Source: a bacterium (GTDB taxonomy: Bacteria; JALSQH01). Taken from it: a stretch of DNA of 7,475 nucleotides. Both the position numbers and the translations under genes were made by a program. The stretch covers positions 1-7,475 of the forward strand of contig JALSQH010000226.1 of assembly GCA_026985515.1 (NCBI GenBank), read 5' to 3'. Position 1 is the stretch's first letter, and each line of letters opens with the position of its first letter. Of this stretch, positions 1 through 6,155 are shown in pieces. A model generated the notes under the pieces. That model had not been told where the DNA came from. It saw only the letters and a program-made list of their open reading frames with translations, and did not search any database.

Positions 1-158
1 AAGGTGTCTTTCTTGCACTTACCCTTTCCTCAATTTTAGATCTGATTTCCGGGGATTTCATTTATCAATCATTCTGGATAATGGTCGGACTTGGCATATA
101 CACAGAACATTTACTCAATAAGAGAAATTTTGAAGCGTTCTACCAGACTAAGCATTAA
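1..158 (+). CDS. C-terminal end of a membrane protein, possibly O-antigen polymerase/ligase (partial)
   Basis: A plus-strand frame is open from the left edge (first full codon at base 3) for 51 codons and stops with TAA at 156-158. The start lies outside the window. The peptide looks like real protein: a hydrophobic stretch (GVFLALTLSSILDLI), a short polar turn (SGDFIYQS), a second hydrophobic segment (FWIMVGLGIYTEHL) and a basic hydrophilic tail ending in QTKH. A turn followed by a final FW-x-x-x-GL membrane helix resembles the C-terminus of Wzy/WaaL-type O-antigen polymerases and ligases, and such a gene is otherwise missing from this locus. That assignment is inference from a very short piece. 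Its codons (AGA arginine, A/T-rich third positions) match the neighbours. It converges on the minus-strand glycosyltransferase and overlaps its last 15 codons plus stop (111-158). A competing minus-strand frame at 1-61 looks less protein-like. Coding status is moderately supported; function is weak. Confidence 0.5.
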   Translation, partial: GVFLALTLSSILDLISGDFIYQSFWIMVGLGIYTEHLLNKRNFEAFYQTKH

Positions 159-1028
159 CACATACACCTCAAGAAAAAATTGCCATATACTTATTTGCCA
201 TCTCTTCCATGAGCAGTAATTGGCAAAAATATATTTTTTACTTTCCATAAAATTTCTGTAACCTTTTTGAATAGAGTGAGATTTCTTATGAAGATGTTTT
301 ACTTTAATCTTCGAATAGAAAATTATTTTAAATCCGGAGCGCTGTGTAACAAACTGAATAACTGATTCTTCCCCGCTCAAAAAAAGATTCTCATCAAACA
401 AACCTATTGCACGAAAATTTTTCAGGTCTATAAGCATACAACAACCGTGGGGTTTCTCTATTTGTGAAAACTCTCTATGAGAAACTTCCGGGGATTTTGA
501 TAAAAACTTACCGAAAAAAATTTTTAGTATATTGGTGATAAATCTGCATGTTTCAGGTGGAAGTAAAGGCTGTTCTGAAAAATCATTGTCAACAATCAAA
601 GGAACAAGAATTAAAATTTTTTCATTTTCTTGAAGAAAAGAAATACCCTCCTCCACATTATCTGTAACAATTCTCGTATCAGGATTCAAAATAAATCCAT
701 ATATTATCCCCTGACTCAATGCATAATCAATGCCAAGGTTATTACCCGCAGAATAGCCACGATTTTCATCATTTGCAATTATCACGATTTTCGAATCGGT
801 CTTTCTTCCTTCCTGAGCATCTTTTCTGTAAATTACCTGAACTTCATTTTCATCGTTAAGAGAAGCCTCGATCTTCTCAACAGACCCATCATTTGAATTA
901 TTATCAACTATAATTATCTTCTTGGGTTCGTAAGAAAGAGCAAGGACACTCCTGACACATTCCACCGTCTCTTCAGGGGTTCTATAATTCAAGATGATGA
1001 AAGCAACTGGTTCACTATTTTTCTTCAT
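111..1028 (-). CDS. Family 2 glycosyltransferase, rhamnosyltransferase-like
   Basis: This protein of 305 residues probably transfers a sugar from a nucleotide donor to the lipid-linked repeat unit at the inner face of the cytoplasmic membrane. The GT-A fold of the WbbL/rhamnosyltransferase branch of GT2 is clear: an opening ILNYRTPEE strand (12-20), VDNNSNDGS (41-49) for nucleotide binding, NRGYSAGNN (89-97), the metal-binding NPDT (105-108), and GLFDENLFLSGEE (199-211) carrying the likely catalytic acidic pair. A hydrophobic stretch at about 278-296 may hold it to the membrane. The segment between the DNNSND and GYSAGNN motifs is about 40 residues long and charged, within what this branch tolerates. 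The ATG at 1028 has a good ribosome site (AAGGGA at 1034-1039, five bases away) and overlaps the end of the upstream family 4 gene by 14 bases. It is the last gene of the minus-strand operon. Family is sure; donor and acceptor are unknown. Confidence 0.92.
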   Translation of the reverse strand: MKKNSEPVAFIILNYRTPEETVECVRSVLALSYEPKKIIIVDNNSNDGSVEKIEASLNDENEVQVIYRKDAQEGRKTDSKIVIIANDENRGYSAGNNLGIDYALSQGIIYGFILNPDTRIVTDNVEEGISFLQENEKILILVPLIVDNDFSEQPLLPPETCRFITNILKIFFGKFLSKSPEVSHREFSQIEKPHGCCMLIDLKNFRAIGLFDENLFLSGEESVIQFVTQRSGFKIIFYSKIKVKHLHKKSHSIQKGYRNFMESKKYIFANYCSWKRWQISIWQFFLEVYVLMLSLVERFKISLIE

Positions 1029-2271
1029 AGATTTCCCTTAACCTATCCAACACGATTTTATCACTAAAATTTTTTTTTACCATCTCCTTTCCGCTTTTCC
1101 CTATTTTAACCCTAAGTTGAGGATTGCTATACAATGTCCACAGGATATCAGTAATATTGTTTACCATCTTTTGATATTCAGAGCATTCCACAGTAATACC
1201 ATTCTCCCAACTTGTTATAAAAGAAGCCAGACCTGCACATTTCAGGGTTATTACAGGGACCTCCAACAGCATGGCTTCAAAAATCACCATTCCCACTTCT
1301 TCTACAGTTGGAAAAAGAAACACAGAGGCACTTCTCAACCATTCCATAAACTCATTCCGGGGCAATCTTTCAATAAAACTTACATAATCACTTATATTCC
1401 TTTCTACAACTCTTTTCTCTACAAATTTTCTTAATGGTCCATCACCGATAAAAATCAATTCGGCTCTTTTCACCTCGTATTTTCTAATGAAATGCTCGAA
1501 GCTATCCACCACAAGATGAGGTGATTTCAGATAGATAAATTGTCCTGCAAAAAGTACCACAAAACGGTTTTTTGGAATAATTTTATTCTCAGCCACCTCT
1601 GGTAAATAAAGGCCTGAACTTTGAGGCAGGATAATAAATTTATTTTCCAGTTTAAAAATCTTTTTTAATCTATTTTTAACCCCGGGGGTAGGAACTATTA
1701 AAACATCGGCTCTCCTTATTGCAGCCCAGAAAAGAGGGTTTAAAATCCTGACAAAAAATTTTGAAAAGAACTTCAATCTATCTTTTACACATATCATTAT
1801 AGAGGGAGATAGCACGCATGGAAGGAGATTATTACTTGCCATCGGTCCCCATACAAACTTTGCTCTCCTTGAAAAAAAGGCAAAATATGCTGGGAGATAA
1901 TCATTCACAAAAGTCACATGATGAATAATATCTGGATCAACTTTTTCCTTTCCAAATTTCAACTTTAAAAAAGCACCAATCTGCCACAGGTTGTAATAAA
2001 GAAGGACAGTCAGTGAGCCCTTTTTCCAGAAGAGCAGTTTCTGGGGAAAATCGAAATAGATAAAATGAAGATTTGAGGGAAGTTCACCTTTTATTGATTC
2101 AATTGCCTTCCTCTTTTTAGCCCTGGTAACCACATAAACATTATATCCCAGCTGTTCAGTAGCCTTTGCTATCATTACAGACCATCTGAGACCAACTTCA
2201 TGCTCCGAGCCTCTATTTGGCTCGAGAGCGTAGGCAATAACCAAAATAGATTTCCGGGTATCCCTATTCAT
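1015..2271 (-). CDS. Family 4 (GT-B fold) glycosyltransferase
   Basis: A retaining nucleotide-sugar glycosyltransferase of 418 residues, expected to act in the cytoplasm on the growing lipid-linked glycan. The N-terminal acceptor domain has the YALEPNRGSE motif (14-23) seen in one branch of GT4 and the HHVTFVNDYLP and FVWGPM segments (117-127 and 139-144). The C-terminal donor domain begins near residue 237 with VVLFAGQFIYLKSP, followed by ELIFIGDGPL (271-280) and PTVEEVGMVIFEAM (321-334). The last contains the EX7E pair (E324 and E332) that contacts the donor nucleotide sugar. It starts nine bases after the upstream family 2 gene stops; the only purine-rich stretch before the ATG (AAAGAAA) is a weak ribosome site, so translation may depend on coupling. 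The end overlaps the next gene by 14 bases. Length is normal for the family and no key motif is missing. The sugar transferred cannot be told. Confidence 0.93.
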   Translation of the reverse strand: MNRDTRKSILVIAYALEPNRGSEHEVGLRWSVMIAKATEQLGYNVYVVTRAKKRKAIESIKGELPSNLHFIYFDFPQKLLFWKKGSLTVLLYYNLWQIGAFLKLKFGKEKVDPDIIHHVTFVNDYLPAYFAFFSRRAKFVWGPMASNNLLPCVLSPSIMICVKDRLKFFSKFFVRILNPLFWAAIRRADVLIVPTPGVKNRLKKIFKLENKFIILPQSSGLYLPEVAENKIIPKNRFVVLFAGQFIYLKSPHLVVDSFEHFIRKYEVKRAELIFIGDGPLRKFVEKRVVERNISDYVSFIERLPRNEFMEWLRSASVFLFPTVEEVGMVIFEAMLLEVPVITLKCAGLASFITSWENGITVECSEYQKMVNNITDILWTLYSNPQLRVKIGKSGKEMVKKNFSDKIVLDRLREIYEEK

Positions 2272-2280
2272 TTAATTTCT

Positions 2281-3138
2281 TTACGTTGATTTTCCAAACA
2301 TGATAATGTTACGTAGAAGAAGCTTTGCCACACTTGCAGAATATCTCATCCCCCTGTACAATAAAAAAATGCGGTCTAATCCGTCAAATGAAGGAGCATT
2401 CTTAAATGCCACATAAGCAAATTCAGCAAGATGCCTTATTCCAAACCTTTTCGTAGAATTACCCGGGTAATAACGATAAGCAGCCACTTTTTCATCAATA
2501 AACCCCAGGAGATCTCTTGCAACCAATCTTAAATAAAAATCCCAGTCCTCAACCTGGAGTCTTTCATCGTAATATCCCACTATTTCAAATACTTCTTTTT
2601 TAATCATCAGCACAGGACCTGGTACAGACCAGTTCAAAATTACCTCTCTACGTAAGCCGATGTCACTAAAATATTTTTCTTTTCTCCCTTTTCGAAGCTG
2701 AAAAATGCCACTTTCATATATCTGCTTCCCATTTTCATCGACAACGATACAATCACCAATTACCGCCTTTTTTTCAGAATGCATAGCAAGATACTCATAC
2801 CTTTTCCTTATACCATTATTTATCAGGAAATCATCGCTCGCAAGGATAACAAGAAACTCACCCTCTGACATCTTAACAAGTTCGTTTAATGTTGCAGTCA
2901 AACCTCTATTAATTTTCCTTTTTAAAAATTTTACATTTATATCATTTTTATGTTTTTTTATCCATCCTTCTATTTTCTGGGGCGTGGCATCTGTGGAACC
3001 ATCATCTATTATCACGATTTCTTTTGCAGGATAATCTTCATACAATACACTATCCAGTGCCTCAGTTACAAACCTTTCATGATTGAAAGATGGTATTAAT
3101 ACCGAAATCAGAGGTATATTATCAGTTATTGAAATCAT
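2281..3138 (-). CDS. Family 2 glycosyltransferase
   Basis: A 285-residue GT-A glycosyltransferase, probably adding one residue of the repeat unit. Motifs appear in the usual order: ISVLIPSFNHERFV (11-24), VIIDDGSTD (42-50) for uridine or other nucleotide binding, SDD (101-103) as the metal-binding DxD equivalent, and VEDWDFYLRL (196-205), the ED/WD-type motif carrying the likely catalytic base. The remaining C-terminal part is basic with no clear membrane span. The ATG at 3138 lies inside the end of the sulfotransferase gene (17-base overlap), which points to translational coupling; GAGTGG directly before it is a poor, closely spaced ribosome site. The protein ends at TAA nine bases before the family 4 gene. 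It differs from the second family 2 enzyme in this operon (DDGSTD and SDD rather than DNNSND and NPDT), so the two are unlikely to be recent duplicates. Specificity is unknown. Confidence 0.93.
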   Translation of the reverse strand: MISITDNIPLISVLIPSFNHERFVTEALDSVLYEDYPAKEIVIIDDGSTDATPQKIEGWIKKHKNDINVKFLKRKINRGLTATLNELVKMSEGEFLVILASDDFLINNGIRKRYEYLAMHSEKKAVIGDCIVVDENGKQIYESGIFQLRKGRKEKYFSDIGLRREVILNWSVPGPVLMIKKEVFEIVGYYDERLQVEDWDFYLRLVARDLLGFIDEKVAAYRYYPGNSTKRFGIRHLAEFAYVAFKNAPSFDGLDRIFLLYRGMRYSASVAKLLLRNIIMFGKST

Positions 3139-4039
3139 TCCACTCAGAAAAATCCTTTCCAGTTATCTTTTTTAGAAGATTTACGTCATCTTCCAGAAGT
3201 CCCTTTAACCATACTCTTGTGTCGGGATCCAGAGGCGGATAACTGTAAGAAATCACTTTAGAAGAAAGAACCCCGATAAGGTAATTAATGCCTTTTAAAA
3301 TCAACCCCTTAAAAGAAGCCGGTAATACTCTGGCGACAATATTCCTCAAAGGATTGCTGGTTGCCACTGTAAATTTCAGTAGAAAATATATCCGGGGATA
3401 CTTTAGCAATTTCGTTTTATTCGATTCAATTTCGGGGACAGTTTCAAGAGGTTCAACACCAAGCCATTTAAAAATAGCATTGAGTTCTTTTAAAGGGTCT
3501 GTTCTAAAAGACTCTGTTGTTACAATGTAAATCTGGTCTCGACCAAAAATTTCGAAATATTTTTTAAGCCACTTACCGTAAAGACTGTACTGAAAATAAA
3601 ATTTGTAATAGTCAATAACTACTTTTTCAGGAAGAGGTTCATCTTTCATATCCGCCATAACAGCTTCTCTGAAAGGTCTTGTCTCGTAACCCTGACCTTT
3701 CAACCACCAGTAATGAGAATAAATTCTATCAATAGGATTTCTCAAAATGAAAATAAATTTTAACTCTTCTCTATTTAATTCTTCGAGCATTCTTTCAATT
3801 ACACCAGGGAAAACCATATATCCTGTACTTGACTCACCTCTGTATCTGGCCTTTTCACAACCATCAAAGAGCGAGTAGTACCATTCCTTCTTTATAAATC
3901 TTTCAGGATGGCTGAAATAATGAGGTTCTTTTACTTCACTCATACAGATATCAGGATGGTAACCAAGATACTCATGCAAACTTGAGGTACCAGATTTTGC
4001 AGCTCCAGCGATAAAAAGATTGGGCAAATTTCTATTCAT
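3122..4039 (-). CDS. PAPS-dependent sulfotransferase
   Basis: This 305-residue protein should move a sulfo group from 3'-phosphoadenylyl sulfate (PAPS) to a hydroxyl or amino group, here most likely on a sugar of the surface glycan. The 5'-phosphosulfate loop is AGAAKSGTSSL (11-21, with K15, S16, G17, T18), followed by KEPHYFS (37-43), as in the heparan/carbohydrate sulfotransferase branch. The 3'-phosphate site is FILRNPIDRIYSHYW (97-111), where R100 and S108 would bind the 3' phosphate. Further typical segments are YSLYGKWLKKYFEIFG (151-166) and TESFRTDPLKEL (175-186). There is no signal peptide, so it should act in the cytoplasm before export. Length is normal for the family. The ATG at 4039 overlaps the acyltransferase stop by eight bases, with purine-rich GGAAAGAAGAG upstream; the next gene starts within its last codons. 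Its place between an acyltransferase and glycosyltransferases supports a glycan substrate, but the acceptor is inferred only from context. Confidence 0.93.
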   Translation of the reverse strand: MNRNLPNLFIAGAAKSGTSSLHEYLGYHPDICMSEVKEPHYFSHPERFIKKEWYYSLFDGCEKARYRGESSTGYMVFPGVIERMLEELNREELKFIFILRNPIDRIYSHYWWLKGQGYETRPFREAVMADMKDEPLPEKVVIDYYKFYFQYSLYGKWLKKYFEIFGRDQIYIVTTESFRTDPLKELNAIFKWLGVEPLETVPEIESNKTKLLKYPRIYFLLKFTVATSNPLRNIVARVLPASFKGLILKGINYLIGVLSSKVISYSYPPLDPDTRVWLKGLLEDDVNLLKKITGKDFSEWNDFNN

Positions 4040-4784
4040 TCCTGAACTCTTCTTTCCATTTCTTTACTATTTCCTCCGGATAACCTCTGTGGAGTCGCCT
4101 CCGCCACGGATAAACAGGTTCTCCTGTTTCACGATGCTTAATGTTTTCTACGCTTCCCACCACTCTTGCCGGAGATCCAATAACAACTTTTCCCTCAGGA
4201 ACATCTTTAGTTACTATACTTCCAGCTCCCACAAGGCTATCTTTGCCTATTTTTACTCCTGGCAAGATGATTGAACCTGCTCCTATGGCTGCATAATCTT
4301 CCACAACAGCCCCCACCCAGTAATCACTGGGAGGATGTGGATCATTTGTAAAGACAACAAAAGGAAAAATCCAAACAAAATTTTTTATAATTGTATACTT
4401 ACCAATGAAAATGTTGCTATTGGTTCTGACATAATCACCAATTTCACAATCTCCCTGAACATCCACGAGAGTGCCAAGTTGAACCCATTTCCCTATCTTA
4501 CTATTTTCTCTTATTGTAACCCGGTGACCTGTAACCAATTTCTCTCCGATTACAGAACCAGTGTATATTATGGTTTTTGAACGAATAAGAGAATTTTTTC
4601 CAATTATCAAACGATTTTCTTTCGCTAGTGGAGTTGGATATCCTATTTCACAATGAGCCTCGATCTTCGTGTTATCTCCAATAACTACATTATCATAAAT
4701 TATCGTATATGGGCCTATCGAGACATTCTCTCCAAGTTCCACATTCTTTCCAATTATTGCGGTATCATGAATTTCAACACCCAT
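4032..4784 (-). CDS. Hexapeptide-repeat (left-handed beta-helix) acyltransferase
   Basis: A 250-residue trimeric-type acyltransferase that probably puts an acetyl (or other acyl) group from acyl-CoA on a sugar or amino sugar. It opens directly with hexapeptide repeats (IHDTAIIGKNVELGENVSIG, residues 5-24), which run with one interruption (about 49-59) to about residue 190. H87 in TGHRVTIRE is a candidate catalytic base. Next come TNDPHPPSD (146-154), AAIGAGSIILPGVKIG (165-180), VTKDVPEG (191-198) and GSPARVVG (203-210), the usual closing turns, then a basic tail. The layout resembles the amino-sugar N-acetyltransferases of O-antigen loci (WbpD/WlbB-like), but the substrate is not readable. 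I chose the ATG at 4784: GAGAGG at 4791-4796 is well spaced and the family N-terminus begins here. A longer frame from 4856 would add 24 atypical residues and overlap the flippase by 62 bases. The end overlaps the sulfotransferase start by eight bases. Confidence 0.9.
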   Translation of the reverse strand: MGVEIHDTAIIGKNVELGENVSIGPYTIIYDNVVIGDNTKIEAHCEIGYPTPLAKENRLIIGKNSLIRSKTIIYTGSVIGEKLVTGHRVTIRENSKIGKWVQLGTLVDVQGDCEIGDYVRTNSNIFIGKYTIIKNFVWIFPFVVFTNDPHPPSDYWVGAVVEDYAAIGAGSIILPGVKIGKDSLVGAGSIVTKDVPEGKVVIGSPARVVGSVENIKHRETGEPVYPWRRRLHRGYPEEIVKKWKEEFRNE

Positions 4785-4790
4785 GGTTAT

Positions 4791-4796
4791 CCTCTC
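4791..4796 (-). promoter_or_regulatory. Ribosome binding site that fixes the acyltransferase start
   Basis: On the minus strand GAGAGG stands six bases before the ATG at 4784 and overlaps the TGA stop of the flippase (4795-4797). Its strength and spacing favour this start over the in-frame ATG at 4856, which lies inside the flippase gene. The overlap of stop codon and ribosome site suggests that the two genes are translated in a coupled way. Confidence 0.7.
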
Positions 4797-6117
4797 AAAA
4801 TGGTCTGTAACCAATATACATTTTAAACCTGGCCCATATATATGCAAGTCCCACAATATTCCACAGCACAGTAGCTATACAGGAACCTAAAGCTGCTCCA
4901 ATAGAACCCAATCCCGGTATGAGAAGGTAATTGAGAATAACATTAACAATCGCGGAAAAAATTACAATATTGCGATAAGTCTTTTCTTTACCCGTCATCA
5001 TAAGAAAATACCCTACCGGACCTGATGCAGCATTAACAAGCTGTGAAAAAGCAAGAATTATTAGTACCCACTTTCCAGCTATAAACTCTTTTCCGAAAAT
5101 ACTCAGAATAAAAGAAGGGAAAATAAGAAAAAAAACCATAACAGGAAAGGAAGTATAAAAGAATAACTTTGACCCAAATGAAACTACCTGCTTTAATTCT
5201 TCAATCTTTTTCTTCCAGTACAACTGCGATATTTTTGGAGCAAGAATCATATTTATTGAAACACCACCGATGCTCGCAAGCAGAGAAAGCTTAAAAGCTA
5301 TACTGTAAATCCCAACTTCACTTGGCGTACTGAAATATCCAAGCATGACCCTATCGGTATTTGCGATTATTACCATCATGGAGGAAGTAATTAAAAGGGG
5401 CAGAGATGTATCTATAACTTCCTTGAAAGCAATTCTGCTTCTCTTCGTCACCTTTCTTCTGTGAAAAATTCTTAGAAAACTAAAAAAAGAAATAAAAAAA
5501 ACTGTGAAAACAATAATATCGTATGCAATAGCGGGAAGAGTATCCTTAATTTTAAACACATAATAAAGCAGAAGAATAGAAAATAAATTAATTAACGACA
5601 TTGAGTTTCTGATCGATTCAGAGACAGAAATCTTGCGCAACCCTCTGATAGTTTCCACCATTTCGTTACTTATAATTGAAAAAGGAAAAGCAAGTGAGTA
5701 AAGTATAAGATAATCTTTCAATAAAGTTATATGAAAAAATCGCCGGGAAATAACATCCGAAAATACTGCAATGAAAAGGGAAATGGTAATTGCTATAATA
5801 AGACTAGTAAAAAAAATTCTACTCACAATAAAAGAAAGTACAGAATCCTCTTCATATTGAGAAGCATACCTGACCAGTACATTCGGAAAACCAAAATTTG
5901 CGAACAAACCGGCAAAAGCAAAAATAGATGCCGTTAAACTGTTTACTCCTATAATTTCGGCACCAAGCAATCTTGCAAGAATAATTGTATTAATGTAACC
6001 AATTCCAAGAGAAAAAATTCTTGTGCCAAGAGACCACAAAGATCCTTTTAAGATTTCTCTAATATCCTGAGAGAATTGTGGATTTTTTAATATAAGAAAG
6101 TTTTTTCTTAGGACCAT
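4795..6117 (-). CDS. Polysaccharide flippase (Wzx/oligosaccharide transporter family)
   Basis: A 440-residue integral membrane protein expected to flip lipid-linked oligosaccharide units across the cytoplasmic membrane. The N-terminus matches the polysaccharide-export (PST/MOP) family: KGSLWSLGTRIFSLGIGYIN (24-43), then ILARLLGAEIIGVNSL (46-61) and NFGFPNVLVRYASQ (74-87). The mid-protein signature TDRVMLGYFSTPSEVGIYS (254-272) is typical of these flippases. I count about 12 hydrophobic segments, for example near 97-118, 135-150, 168-186, 190-206, 229-251, 309-332 and 403-428, in line with the family. The ATG at 6117 is the only likely start, since an in-frame stop lies four codons upstream; its ribosome site is weak (AAGGGA is about 20 bases away). 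The 38-base gap before it is the largest in the operon. It ends ten bases before the chosen acyltransferase start. The sequence is very AT-rich, as usual for flippases. The transported unit is unknown; symbol wzx is not assigned for lack of a specific match. Confidence 0.93.
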   Translation of the reverse strand: MVLRKNFLILKNPQFSQDIREILKGSLWSLGTRIFSLGIGYINTIILARLLGAEIIGVNSLTASIFAFAGLFANFGFPNVLVRYASQYEEDSVLSFIVSRIFFTSLIIAITISLFIAVFSDVISRRFFHITLLKDYLILYSLAFPFSIISNEMVETIRGLRKISVSESIRNSMSLINLFSILLLYYVFKIKDTLPAIAYDIIVFTVFFISFFSFLRIFHRRKVTKRSRIAFKEVIDTSLPLLITSSMMVIIANTDRVMLGYFSTPSEVGIYSIAFKLSLLASIGGVSINMILAPKISQLYWKKKIEELKQVVSFGSKLFFYTSFPVMVFFLIFPSFILSIFGKEFIAGKWVLIILAFSQLVNAASGPVGYFLMMTGKEKTYRNIVIFSAIVNVILNYLLIPGLGSIGAALGSCIATVLWNIVGLAYIWARFKMYIGYRPF

Positions 6118-6155
6118 GAAAAGATTTTATATTGATTCCCTTAATTTTTAACTTC

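Noticed and set aside
1-61. A minus-strand frame from ATG at 61 open to the left edge, reading MKSPEIRSKIEERVSARKTP
   Set aside because: It could be the next gene of the operon, 49 bases after the last glycosyltransferase, but it has no ribosome site, is only 20 codons long and conflicts with the more protein-like plus-strand frame. It remains an alternative until the flank is known.
194-239. Possible terminator for the plus-strand gene: TTTGCCA (194-200) pairing with TGGCAAA (221-227), followed by a T-rich run
   Set aside because: The stem has only seven pairs, three of them G-C, with a 20-base loop, and it lies in an AT-rich coding region where such pairings occur by chance.
758-795. Short repeated string CACGATTTTC near 758 and again near 783
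   Set aside because: Ten-base match in AT-rich coding sequence that follows from the encoded residues; no further copies or spacing pattern.
630-896. Plus-strand open frames opposite the operon genes (for example at 630-896, 1117-1434, 2705-3034, 4020-4274 and 5731-5937)
   Set aside because: Each lies opposite a gene with clear family motifs, shows no recognisable domain itself and has low-complexity composition expected of antisense shadows.
6118-6155. TATAAA and TTAAAA in the gap before the flippase, looking like a promoter
   Set aside because: The boxes are about 14 bases apart, too close for a typical bacterial promoter, and the TATAAA lies too near the start codon; AT-rich sequence produces such matches readily.
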